Assembly: GCA_009746045.1 (NCBI GenBank)
Contig: RPFO01000587.1
Coordinates: 126,001-190,000 of the forward strand
DNA: 64,000 bases
Direction: 5' to 3'
From: Mesostigma viride
Lineage: Eukaryota > Streptophyta > Mesostigmatophyceae > Mesostigmatales > Mesostigmataceae
Shown: one piece after another, positions 10,338-20,028 of the stretch
Layout of the letters: each line of letters opens with the position of its first letter
How positions within the stretch are numbered: the stretch's first letter is position 1
The notes under the pieces: model-generated
The model's database searches: none
The model's input: the letters and a program-made list of their open reading frames with translations, nothing else
What the model was told of the DNA's origin: nothing
Translations under genes and position numbers: made by a program

Positions 10338-10356
10338 CACGTGACTGCGTCACGTG
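10338..10356 (-). promoter_or_regulatory. LINE-B 3'-terminal hairpin
   Basis: CACGTGAC-GCA-GTCACGTG on the element strand forms a perfect 8-bp stem with a 3-nt loop, immediately before the (TTAA)n tail. Some LINE reverse transcriptases recognise such a 3' stem-loop in their template RNA. It is kept in other copies, one with a G-U wobble pair. Confidence 0.65.
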
Positions 10357-10518
10357 AGCATAAGTCCTCAGTGGGAGGGGAACATGGGATGGAATGGATG
10401 CTATAAGCTATCTAGGTCCTAGTTACAGGGGTGTGGGTACCGCGGCCCGAATCGCTATGAATGCCATACTTGGTCACACGCGGAGCCCCCACAGGCTTGG
10501 GGGTGGTCTCCTTCATCA

Positions 10519-13500
10519 CTACTTGCCATCTATCCTTGCGCACCATCTGCGCCTCCATATTACAGACAAACCAGGAGGCTGCCCGGGGGTGAGCCCGTCA
10601 CGTCTAGTGTAGCACATGTCCATGCCGAGTCTATCACGAAAAGTCCACGGGTGGCGGCCCTGCCGCGCGCGGCCGGGGGCACGCCAGGTGAGGACATATC
10701 GCCCAGGCTGGGCGGGCTTGGTGCCAGCTAGTCTATCTGATGTATCTACCTGATCTGTGCGGGCCAGGTGCCCGGCTAGGCCCAGGCGCCTGTGCCTAAT
10801 AATGTGGGAAACATAGGGCAAATCAGCGTACAAATCCTCATTACTAATGTGCAAACCAAAGGGGATGTTAAGGGCCTTGCGCAGCATCTTGGTGACGGCG
10901 CCGTCGAGTCGTTGCTCCAGCTCCTGCATCAGTGTCCACGTCTCGGCGCCGTAGGTCAGGATCGTCAGAATGACGACCTTGAAGAGGTCACGCTTGACGA
11001 TCCGGGGTAGGGCGGGGTTGCTCCACCAGCGGCGGTGGTCATGGAGGTGCGCCCACGCCATGCCGATCCGTGTCGTCATGTCGTCCTCGCAGTCGGGAAG
11101 CCAACTGCCGAGCAGCTTGAAGCGGCCTGAAGGAGGGTAGTTGACCTCGGCATCGTCTAAGAGGCGGAGTGTGGGTGGGGGCCCTGCCATGCCGAGGGCC
11201 AGGGCCTCCGTTTTGGGGCTGATTTCTAGACCAACCGCCCGAGCCTCGAGCGCCAGGCAGTCCAGCCAAAGTTGGGCAGACTCCGGCTTCTCGATGAGCG
11301 TGATGTCGTCGGCATAAATGAGGTCAGCTAGTAAATTCTGCTTGTTAGTCGGCCCCCCTTCCCCAAGCTCGTTCGTGATCGCTAGGCCAGGGGCACGGCC
11401 TGCAATGCTAGCAAAGCGAGCACGTGCCTGGCGCATAACATAATCCACTACAATAATAAACAGGTACGGCGACAGGACGCAACCCTGCCAGACGCCGGTC
11501 TGCAGTGGGCATGGCGGGGTAATGCCGTGTTGAGTGCGCACCGAAGTGGTGGACCCCTCATACAGCGTGCGGATGACGGTAATCAGGGGAGTGGGGACGC
11601 GAGCGCGAGCAAGTACAGCCCATAGAGCGTCCCAGAGGACAGAATCAAAAGCCTTGATGAAGTCGACGAAGATCAGGATGGCGGGAAACTCACCAGGTTG
11701 CAGGAGAGCGATTTCCTCGAAGAGGCGACGCGCGACGAAGATGGCCATGACGGTGTTGCGCCCAGGACGGAAGCCCATTTGACTTTCCCCAAGGTGACAG
11801 TCGAGAGCAGAACGAAGGCGGTTGAGGATCATGCGCATGAACAACTTAAGTGCGGCGCTCTGGATGCAGACTCCTCTGTAGTTGGCGGGGTCGTCAGGGG
11901 AACCTTTGTTTTTGTACAGCATAATACGGTAGCTGTGCTGCCACTCAGGAATCGGCGGCGCGTCGGCAAGCAGGATCCGGTTGCAGACGTCAAGCAGGAA
12001 CCCCGTGAGCGCCGTCAGCTTAATCACCGGGGCTGGGAGCTGGTCAGGTCCAACGGCGGCATAGAAGCGGAGTTGCTTGGCGGCGGTGCTCAGCTCGAGC
12101 TCGGTGAACGGCGGGAGCTCGTTGGGGTCGGCCAGGGGTTCCGTCAGGGCTGGGTACGTGTAGTCCTGCTCAGCGGCGGGCGGCGTGGGCGGCGCAGGGA
12201 CGTCCGCCGGTGCTACTGCCAGGCGTGCGGCCGCCAGAGGGCCAAGCGGCGGAGGCGGCGGGGGGGCGCCGAGCAGCCGGGACTGGGAGGAATACCACTG
12301 GTCGAGCTGCTGCTGCGGTGAGCCAGAGAGCGTCCGCGGCGCCGGCTGCGCGCCGCCGGCGGGCCGTTGGGCGTGACGCAGGCGGGTCCAGGCGTACTTG
12401 CCGTGCTGGTCCTTGAGGTGGGCGAAGTACTCGCGGACATGAAGGTCCTCCTGCTCCTTGGTCGCCTGCCGGATGGCCGAGTGGTAATCGGCTTTGAGGC
12501 GGGCGTAGCGGGCGGGGTCGCTGTTGTCGCGCAGGGCTTGCCGGGCCTGGATGACGGCGGGGAGCCGGTGCAGGCTGGTGAAGCGGGGCGGGCGGCGGGG
12601 GGGCAGTAGGGCCCCGGCCGCGGGCAGCTTGTCAGCGAGGTGCCGAAGGGCCGATGCCGGGCCGGCAGCGAACAGCTGGGCGTGGCTGGCCGGGATGTCC
12701 AGCGCGTCGACGAACGCCTCTGCGGCGCGCTTGTGGGCGCGTTTTTCAGGGAAGTCCTCCAGAGCGTCGTCAGATTTCTCGAGCAACTGAAGTGTGCGCA
12801 AATCAGGTGGTGCCACGTGCTTACGAAAGGGCGAGGGGAATCGCAGGCGGATGCGGGCGGTGACGATGCGATGATCGGAGCGCACCAGGGGGATCACATG
12901 CGAGCGAGCAGCTAGTACAGATCCTTGATGACGCTTGCGCATTACAACATAGTCAATGCAGCGTTCAGTGCCAGTTGGCGAGGTGTGTGTGACCAAAGCA
13001 TCTGGACTATGTGGAAAGCGGTGTTGGCAGTGACCAAATCGCATGTCGTAAGCAAATCAGCAAAAAGTTCAGTGTTGGCATTGGAGACCGTACCGTTGGG
13101 GGCGTGCTGACATCCGCCAGTACCCGGTGGTAGCGTGGCGTTGGCGTCCAGCAGCAGAGCGAGGTAGTTGCGACCAGGGATGCCGTTCGCCAGGTTCTCC
13201 AGCGCTGCAAAGAAGTCCTTGCGGTCTTGTTCTGGGTGGCCGGAGTGGGGTGCGTAACCAACGCCCACCGTCAGGGCGTAGGTCGAGTGGCCCTCCATCG
13301 AATGAAAAGTGGCCACGAGGAGCCGAGCGTTGACCAGCTGGGGTTCGCCCATGTGGCGTACGGCGAGCGGGGAGCAGAGGAGACCGACGCCCCCGTTCCC
13401 GGTGCCGTCGCCGCCTCCGTAGTAGAACCGCCAGCCGTCGATGTCGTCAGCAACAAGGGCAGTTGATCCGCGGGCCGATGCAGTGCGCCTGTGTTCTTGG

Positions 13501-14045
13501 ATTCCCAGGATGGCGATATTATTGTCGATGCAGAAACCAATAAGATTGGAGACTCGATGGCACTGACAGTCGTCACTGCGCAGGCAGTGACAGCGGTCAG
13601 CGTCGGGCTGGAGCGTGCGGGCGTTGAAGGTGGCGATGACCAAGGGCGCGCGTTGACCGAAAAGGGGGGTGCAGGCGGGGGTGGGGGCGGAGATGGAGCA
13701 GGGTGGTGATGGGGGTGGGGGTGGAGGTGGTGGGGTAGGGGGGGCGGGTTGGGGACTTATGCTTTCAATCACCGTTTCGATTCTTCCTGCCAACGCGTCG
13801 AGGCGACGCCGACGGTTGGCTCGGGTGGCCAGGTAGAATGAGTCTGCGTCTGCACGCATAAGAAATGCGTGCAGTCTGAGGAGGTTTCGGAGGCGGCCGC
13901 GCGAGGCGGGGCGAACCTGGCTCACTGCCGACCCGTTGCTCTCTCTCCGACAGCCCGAGGGCTGCGAAGGCAAAGGGGCGGGAAGGGGAGTTAGGCAGAT
14001 CCCACTGCTAGAGCCGCGGAGCCGCGGGGCCGCGAGCGTCGTCAT
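10519..14045 (-). pseudogene. LINE-B ORF2: AP-type endonuclease plus reverse transcriptase, single frameshift
   Basis: ORF2 protein of LINE-B; it would nick the target and copy element RNA. The N-terminal part (14045 to about 13013) is an APE-type endonuclease: VIATFNART, a GIQEHRR segment with the catalytic Glu, LLLDANA, and after the break SDHRIV with the catalytic His. The second part (about 13012 to 10519, 830 residues) holds the RT: the VDFIKAFDSV motif, QTGVWQGCVLSPYLF, catalytic YADD, then a long C-terminal region. The two parts are in different frames; a single missing base at about 13011-13016 (after NTAF, before PHSPDAL) explains this. Everything else is open. The start ATG shares the bases ATGA with the ORF1 stop, so ORF2 is probably translated by termination-reinitiation. 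The frameshift could be a real inactivating mutation or a sequencing error. Confidence 0.88.
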
Positions 14046-15511
14046 TGATAGGAGAGAAGGGTTCGCAGCGCGGGCTCCGGCTCAGGTGCAAAGCGAACGA
14101 ATTTATTAGGGGGACGGCCAAGCCTGGCAGCCATACCTGAGCTGAAGTTGCCCCGGCGGATCCCCACACGTGCTGGGGAGCAGGTGACCGTCGATGCCGG
14201 TGGCGATGGCGGTGACGGCGGGGGCCGAGCAGGGGGCTGGGGCGCTGGCACGGCGGTATCCATGGGGGTCGCCGTCATTGGAGGAAGGTCCTGGCCGTTA
14301 ATGCGGACGATGAAGACGCCATTAAAGAGGCGGGCATAGATGCTGCACCGTAGTTGCGGGTTGGCCTGCTTGGCTGCCCGAGCCTCGTGGACCTCCGGCC
14401 GGTTCAAAGCGGCAGCCCGGGCCTCAAGCTGCTCCGGGGTATAGTAATCGTCGATGCTCAGTTGGGTATCGTGGAGGTTCCGGCGGGCCTTCTGCACCTG
14501 CAGTTTGTCCTCCTTGCGGTGGAATTCCACCAAGACAGGGGCGGTGGGGCCGCCGAGCCGTCGTGCCGTTTTGATGACGACGCTTTGGGCCACGCCGAGC
14601 TTCCCCAGGAAGGGGTCGCCCCGGAGGTAGGTGCCCAGGCGTGCATCGTTGACGTTCGAGGGGACGCCACGTACCACAATACTGCATGAGCGAATGGGTT
14701 CGTGCATAGCATCCCTTGTGCTGGCCTTGACGGCTGTTTTGATTTCGTTGATGAGCTCCGTAGGGTTCTGAAGCGTGGCGGCATAGGTGGTCTTGGCAGG
14801 AGTTATGGAGGCGGCAAGTTGTTGCTGGAGCTGGTGGAGGAGCTGCTGCTGCTGCTGCAGCCCTGCTGCAATGTGGGTGATGGCGGAGTGGATGGAGGTG
14901 TCGGCGTGTGAGGAATGGGCGTGGTGGGTGGCGAGGTGGTTGTGGACAGGGTTGAGGGCAGCGTTGAGGAGGGGAGGGAGGCGATCGAAGCAGGTATTGG
15001 CGACTTGCTTGGCGGTGATGTTGATGGCGGCCGCAACAGTGGGGTCGGCTCCCAGGTCCAGAGAGGCCATGACAAAGCGCTCAAGGGCGCTGTCGGAAAG
15101 ACGGGAGCACGTCCACCAGACTGCGAGGCAGAGGTCAGTGTCGTCGGGGTCGTCGTGGAGAAAGTCCGACAGGTGGGTAACCTGTTGGTTGCAGTCCCGG
15201 ATCTCGCACTTTTTCTCGGCAGCCAGGTGCAGGATGGTGAGGGCGGCAGCTCGGGACAGGCGCATGATGGCGTTAAGGCCTGGCCATTTGCCAGGTAAAA
15301 ATGCGGCAGCTTCCTCGGCAGAAAAGGCCTCCTCGCGGGTATCCATGGCAGGGTCGCTGTTCGGCGGAGCGGTGGAGTGGAGCGGCTGGATGTTGACAGT
15401 GGCGTCCGGCATAGCGTGCAAGGGTGTTTCCAATGACGCCGTGGCTTCATCAGCGAGTTGGTGCAGGGCCGCGGACGCTTGTGATTGCTGGGATGAGTCG
15501 TATTCCGCCAT
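14042..15511 (-). CDS. LINE-B ORF1 protein (RNA-binding, L1-type)
   Basis: A 489-residue protein, intact from ATG to TGA. L1-type ORF1 proteins trimerise, coat the element RNA and act as nucleic-acid chaperones. The N-terminal half is helical. A glutamine-rich coiled-coil-like stretch (QQQQQLLHQLQQQLAAS) lies near the middle. An RRM-like region follows (CSIVVRGVPSNVNDARL ... APVLVEFHRKEDKLQVQKAR) and a C-terminal segment with SIDDYYTPEQLEAR. A proline-rich tail ends the protein. The TGA overlaps the ORF2 ATG as ATGA. The domain order parallels the ORF1-only elements at 17566-20028, 25216-27100 and 37706-38683, although the sequences have diverged. Confidence 0.8.
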   Translation of the reverse strand: MAEYDSSQQSQASAALHQLADEATASLETPLHAMPDATVNIQPLHSTAPPNSDPAMDTREEAFSAEEAAAFLPGKWPGLNAIMRLSRAAALTILHLAAEKKCEIRDCNQQVTHLSDFLHDDPDDTDLCLAVWWTCSRLSDSALERFVMASLDLGADPTVAAAINITAKQVANTCFDRLPPLLNAALNPVHNHLATHHAHSSHADTSIHSAITHIAAGLQQQQQLLHQLQQQLAASITPAKTTYAATLQNPTELINEIKTAVKASTRDAMHEPIRSCSIVVRGVPSNVNDARLGTYLRGDPFLGKLGVAQSVVIKTARRLGGPTAPVLVEFHRKEDKLQVQKARRNLHDTQLSIDDYYTPEQLEARAAALNRPEVHEARAAKQANPQLRCSIYARLFNGVFIVRINGQDLPPMTATPMDTAVPAPQPPARPPPSPPSPPASTVTCSPARVGIRRGNFSSGMAARLGRPPNKFVRFAPEPEPALRTLLSYQ

Positions 15512-15528
15512 ATCGAGCTGAAAAAACA

Positions 15529-15733
15529 GCGATATTTGCTGGGCAGGGCGGTGCCGGTATCTTCGGAAATATTGAGCGATAGCTGTAGAAAATTATATCA
15601 GCGTGTTTGTCTTCAAAAGACGAGTCTAATGCAACCAACCCGATGAAATTTCATGGCCGGAGTCAAAAGTTATGAGCTTTCTCGTATATTGCAACAGCGA
15701 TATTTGCTGGGCAGGGCGGTGGCGGTATCTGAT
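15529..15733 (-). repeat. Direct repeat in the LINE-B 5' UTR
   Basis: A segment of about 35 bp (contains CAGCGATATTTGCTGGGCAG) occurs at 15529-15564 and again at 15697-15732, 168 bp apart. Repeated 5'-UTR units act as promoters in some LINEs; here that is only a suggestion. Confidence 0.6.
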
Positions 15734-16402
15734 ATAGTTAACGAAACTGTGGCTGAACTGTGGTTCAGCCTGCACTGATTAATATCTACAGAGGAAGTAG
15801 TTATATTAATCAATAGGTTTACGTTGCTGGTTATGGCTACCAGCACAGAACGCACGAGGCACGTGAGAACCGTCGCCGAAGGTGCGAGGACACAGGTGCA
15901 GGGAAAGTGGTGCTACCAAGTGGCAGCGTCCTGCTCGTTATATACTAATTGTGACGCAGTCACATCCAGATGACTGATAGGACAGATCATCTCACAATAT
16001 TGCTGTCCTTCACTCTGGACCAGCAGATCTCGACTCGTTATCCATAAATAGTCACATCAGTGTCCTGTCGCACAAGTCCTGTCACTATTTGTTACGTCTA
16101 ATCAATAGCATTGAATAGACCGCAGTGTCGGAGACTAAATGTCCTATCGTACACTGTGACAAGACGCCGTATGCCACGCGTCACTTGAAGAACCACCGTA
16201 GAATCACCGAATCCAAGTAGAATGTAGTAGAACAGTATCTTGCTCATATCTCGAGCAATACTCATCAGAATGAACCCGTTTCTGGATTGTAGTAACCGGA
16301 AGTAGAATCTCTACAAGCCAAGTAGCTTAGTAGAATAATATTGCTTGCCAGGCAATATTAACTGATATAGCATAGTAGTGCGCAACCATGTTTTTTCAAT
16401 GC

Positions 16403-16413
16403 ATGTTTGATGC
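16403..16413. repeat. TSD of full-length LINE-B, 5' side
   Basis: Second copy of ATGTTTGATGC (first at 10303-10313). It places the 5' end of LINE-B at about 16402. Confidence 0.65.
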
Positions 16414-17002
16414 TGTATAACTTATACAACACCTATTTTCAACGTTTTGACCCTCCAAGCTCACTATGGCCCCGTTTATGGGGCTCGTGTCGTTGCGTAA
16501 TGTTGTGATGGGCTCTCATGTTTCTCACTGCGTTGTACTGCGTTGTAATTGTGATGCTAATGAAAAATAGCTCCAGTGGCCCAATGGGCCTGAGTTTTGT
16601 TTCACAGAGCCTGCATATGTTGCCCATAGCTCGTGCAAGAAGCCAGATTTCTTTCATGAACCATTTGTGAACAAGCACATGACTTGTGACCTAGGGTCAA
16701 GAAATCGCGGTCATGGTCAGACCCCCCTGTATTCAAACCAGTGTATCTCTCTAATGAAATAGCATTTTGTAGGTCTGAGTAGCTCAAAACATCCTTTGAT
16801 TTATGGGCTTTCAGGAAAGTATATACATGACCATGAAAAAAAATTTTCCTTAGGTGCTATACGCGTTCTAAAAAAAGCTTACAACGCGATATATCGCGTT
16901 CTAATTAAAAAAACACGGGTTAATTATAGGTGGACGTACAATTAGCACATGCCGCTAGAGTACAGGGTTTGCTCACATTACATTCAGCCATGAATTAATT
17001 TA
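16414..17002. other. No recognisable gene; contains right inverted palindromic repeat
   Basis: Only short shadow frames. The interval contains the palindromic repeat described at 16866-16922. Confidence 0.5.
16866..16922 (+). repeat. Palindromic repeat, right inverted copy
   Basis: Contains AACGCGATATATCGCGTT and AAAAAAACACGGGTTAA, the reverse-oriented counterpart of 8980-9045. The two are about 7.9 kb apart and enclose LINE-B. Confidence 0.5.
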
Positions 17003-17452
17003 CAGCAGTAGTAGTGTAGAATAGATAGACCGTGGCCATGTACATGTACGCCTCCTACAGGCACTATACCAGCTGAGCCACGAGCATTATTTAACCATGT
17101 ACATGTGTGCCTATGATGTGCCACACTCCAGATGATGCCTAGTTTTATTTAGTTATGCTGTGCCCATGCAGAGAGTCGCTCTCTGCTGAGATGCCACGCT
17201 CTAGTTTTTGTATAGCCATGATGATCTTCCTCCCCCGTGCCAGGATCCCCCCCTTAGGCGGGTTGAACCTGAGACAGCATGGTGGTGCAGGTGCCTTGGT
17301 GCACCTAGAGCAGGGGTAGCTTACATTCCCACCCTTGTATGAGGTAGCCTAGAATGTATTAAAAGCCATATGCCCATTCTCAGGCCGGGATATGTGCTAC
17401 ATTTACTCCCAACGGAGTGATGTTGATAATTAATTAATTAATTAATTAATTT
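17003..17452 (+). mobile_element. Family-C half-LINE, 3' UTR only (truncated copy)
   Basis: Begins at the ACAGCAGTAGTAGTGTAG that directly follows the ORF1 stop in other family-C copies. It runs through the conserved 3' UTR and the CTCC-CAAC-GGAG hairpin (about 17398-17423) into a (AATT)n tail at 17428-17452. No coding part remains. Confidence 0.75.
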
Positions 17453-17566
17453 ACACGTAGACTGCCTAACGTGAGCGTTGCGGAGTCCTCTGTGGGATGG
17501 AAATGGGATGGGGTGAATGGATGTAGCTTCTAGTTCCAGGGTTGCGGGCGCGACGGCCCGAATCAC
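17453..17566 (-). mobile_element. LINE-B-like 3' end, tail-to-tail with family C
   Basis: On the minus strand this matches the final ~115 bp of LINE-B (GATTCGGGCCG, CATCCCAT, a decayed form of the hairpin). Its tail is the same (AATT)n tract that ends the family-C copy on the left. Confidence 0.65.
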
Positions 17567-17950
17567 TTAATTAGGAACATAACTCCGTTGGGAGAATATG
17601 TAGCACATAGCCCTGAGAAGGGGCATATGGCTTTTAATATGTACACTCTTGGCTACTCACCATTCATATTCATCATCCTGAACGACTCGAACACGCGGAC
17701 AAGATGACGGCAGGCTCGAGCTACCATGGTCCGGATTCTCCCGATTTCTGGCCTGCGCTGGTTGTCTCCTTGATATGGCTTTGAATACACTCTTGGCTAC
17801 TGCCTGCAGGTGCATGGGGGAATGTAAACTGCCACCTACTCTGGGTGCACAAAGTGCACCTGCCCACCACTGTATTCAGGCACCTAGCCTAGTAGGGGCA
17901 CCGACAGAGGGGGGAAGATCAGCATGGCTATCCAGAAGCTAGGGTATGGC

Positions 17951-18847
17951 AGGGCCCCCACCCACACTCCGCCTCTTAGACGATGCCGAGGTCAACTACC
18001 CTCCTTTAGGCCGCTTCAAGCTGCTCGGCAGTTGGCTTCCCGACTGCGAGGACGACATGTCAGACGACACGGATCGGCATGGCGTGGGCGCACCTCCATG
18101 ACCACCGCCGCTGGTGGAGCAACCCCGCCCTACCCCAGATCGTCAAGCGTAACCTCTTCAAGCCTCGTCATTCTGACGATCCTGACCTACGGCGCCGAGA
18201 CGTGCGCCGAGACGTGGGCACTGACGCAGGAGCTGGAGCAACGACTCGACGGCGCTGTCACCAAGATGCTGCGCCAGGCCCTTAACATCCCCTTTGGTTT
18301 GCACATTAGTAATGAGGATGTGTACGCTGATTTGCCCTATGTTTCCCACATTATTAGGCCCAGGCGCCTGGGCCTAGCCGGGCACCTGGCTCGCACAGAT
18401 CAGGTAGATACCTCAGATAGACTAGCTGGCACCAAGCCCGCCCAGCCTTTGAACAATGGCGATATGTCCTCACCTGGCGTGCCCCCGGCTGCGCGCGGCA
18501 GGGCCGCCACCCGTGGACTTTTCGTGATAGACTCGGCATGGACATGTGCTACACTAGACGTGACGGGCTCACACCCGGGCAGCCTCCTGGTTTGTCTGTA
18601 ATATGAAGGCAGATGGTGCGCAAGGATAGATGGCAAGTAGTAATGAAGGAGACCACCCCCAAGCCTGTGGGGGCTCCGCGTGTGACCAAGTATGGCATTC
18701 ATAGCGATTAGGGCCGCGGTGCCCACACCCCTGTAACTAGGACCTAGATAGCTTATAAATACCATCCATTCCATCCCATGTTCCCCTCCCACTGAGGACT
18801 TATGCTCACGTGACGCAGTCACGTGTCTATTAATTAATTAATTAATT
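17951..18847 (+). mobile_element. LINE-B, 5'-truncated copy
   Basis: Starts within the ORF2 C-terminal region (GPPPTLRLLDDAEV) and continues to the 3' hairpin (18807-18825) and TTAA tail. The 11-bp TSD TAGGGTATGGC lies at 17940-17950 and 18847-18857. The coding remnant has small insertions and frameshifts relative to the full copy (for example a duplicated AETC). It sits inside family-C copy 2, so it is the younger insertion. Confidence 0.88.
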
Positions 18848-19058
18848 AGGGTATGGCGTCTCAGCAGAGAGTAGCTCTCTGCGTGGGCACAGCATAACTA
18901 AATAAATAAAGCTAGGCGTCATCCGGTGTGTGGCGCATCATGGGCACACATGTACATGACTAAGTAATGTTCATAAGTCAGCTGGTATAGTGCCTGTAGT
19001 AGGCGTGCATGTACAAGGCCACGGTCTAACTATTCTACACTACTACTGCTGTATTCCC

Positions 19059-20028
19059 CTAAGCTGGGGCGTCTGGAGTCGCTGGGGCCGCGGTTGTCGC
19101 GAGGGTCACGTGCCAGGGCTTGTGGCCGACGTAGATGGCCGCCCCCTTCCAGTACACCGGCTGCCCCGCCGCGGTCTGCCGGAGCTGGAGGTAGGTCGGC
19201 CATAGCTCCCGTCGCCGTTGTTGCTGCGCCAGGGTCAAGTCGTCGTCAATTGTGAAGGGAGTGTTCTTGAGCCGCTTGCGGCGTCTGAGAAACGAAATCT
19301 TGTCCGATGGGCTCTTAAAGATGAGAAGAAGTGGGGGCGCCGGCCTCTGCCTTACGGCGGTGGGCGACCAAGAAGGCCCCTGTGATCAAGGATTTTGCTC
19401 TCAAACGCACATGCAAGCTTCTCGGAATTCTCACCTTCCTCCATGTCGAAGTTCTTGAGGATGGCGTTAAGGCTGCGCTTGGCGAGCTCGGCCTCCTCGC
19501 GGAGGTCATGCTTCTGCTGCTGGAGCTGTGCATGCATGCTGCAACGGCAGAGGTCAGGTGGAGGTGGTATGTTGCTTAAGCATGTCCGCCCAGGCTACGG
19601 TCTGGGTGGGAGGAGCAGTGCCAGCCGGGCCAGCGAGGGCTGGCTTGGCGGCAATGTCCTTCACCGCCTGGGCGGTGAGGCCTGCGGTGTTTTGCAGGAC
19701 CTTGATGGCGATGGCGTTGTCCTTGAGGCGCTGGTCGATGTCACGGAGCTGGGCGGTGATGGCGTCGGAGGTGGGGGTGGTGCATGGCGGTGGAGGAGGC
19801 AAGGAGGGTGGAGGTGGCGGTGGAGATGGTGGAGAGGAGGGGGAGCTCGGCAGTCAACGTGCTGCCCATGGCCGCCACATCTGCAGCGAGGGGGGCCACG
19901 TGCTGCTCGAGGGCCTCCTTAAGGGGACGGGACACCCCCGAATTTTTTGGCGCCAAAAAATTCGCGCCGGAGCCGAAGGTAATAAATTTCACGTGCACGG
20001 TGCGCGCACCCCTTGCGGAAGTGGCCAT
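19059..20028 (-). pseudogene. Family-C ORF1 protein relic (copy 2)
   Basis: L1-type ORF1 with several frameshifts. Recognisable parts in order are ALEQHVAPLAADVAAMG, a helical stretch AITAQLRDIDQRLKDNAIAI, QAVKDIAAKPALAGPA, ILKNFDMEEGENSEKL (RRM start), and the C-terminal segment IDDDLTLAQQQRRRELWPTY. The ORF1 stop (TAG at 19059-19061) is followed at once by the element's 3' UTR. No ORF2 is present. The start ATG at 20026-20028 is the first one in frame, but the N-terminus differs from copy 1. Confidence 0.65.

Larger units (their letters stand above)
10314..16402 (-). mobile_element. LINE-B: full-length two-ORF non-LTR retrotransposon
   Basis: A 6.1-kb minus-strand element: about 890 bp of 5' UTR with an internal repeat, ORF1 (15511-14042), ORF2 with endonuclease and RT (14045-10519, one frameshift), about 200 bp of 3' UTR, a terminal hairpin and a (TTAA)n tail. 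An 11-bp TSD brackets it. Truncated relatives lie at 9740, 17453, 17951, 22420, 29574 and 30059 in this window. Confidence 0.85.
17567..20028 (-). mobile_element. Family-C half-LINE copy 2, interrupted by a LINE-B insertion
   Basis: Minus-strand element: ORF1 relic (20028-19059), then directly the family-C 3' UTR (19058-18858 and 17940-17567), hairpin at 17577-17601 and a short TTAA tail. It is split by the LINE-B fragment at 17951-18847, whose TSD lies inside the 3' UTR. There is also a ~130-bp insertion near 17667-17786 flanked by copies of ACACTCTTGGCTAC. No RT sequence lies between the ORF1 end and the 3' UTR. The 5' end is uncertain. Confidence 0.7.

Noticed and set aside
11698-12321. 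Plus-strand frames across LINE-B
   Set aside because: Antisense shadows of the GC-rich ORF2.
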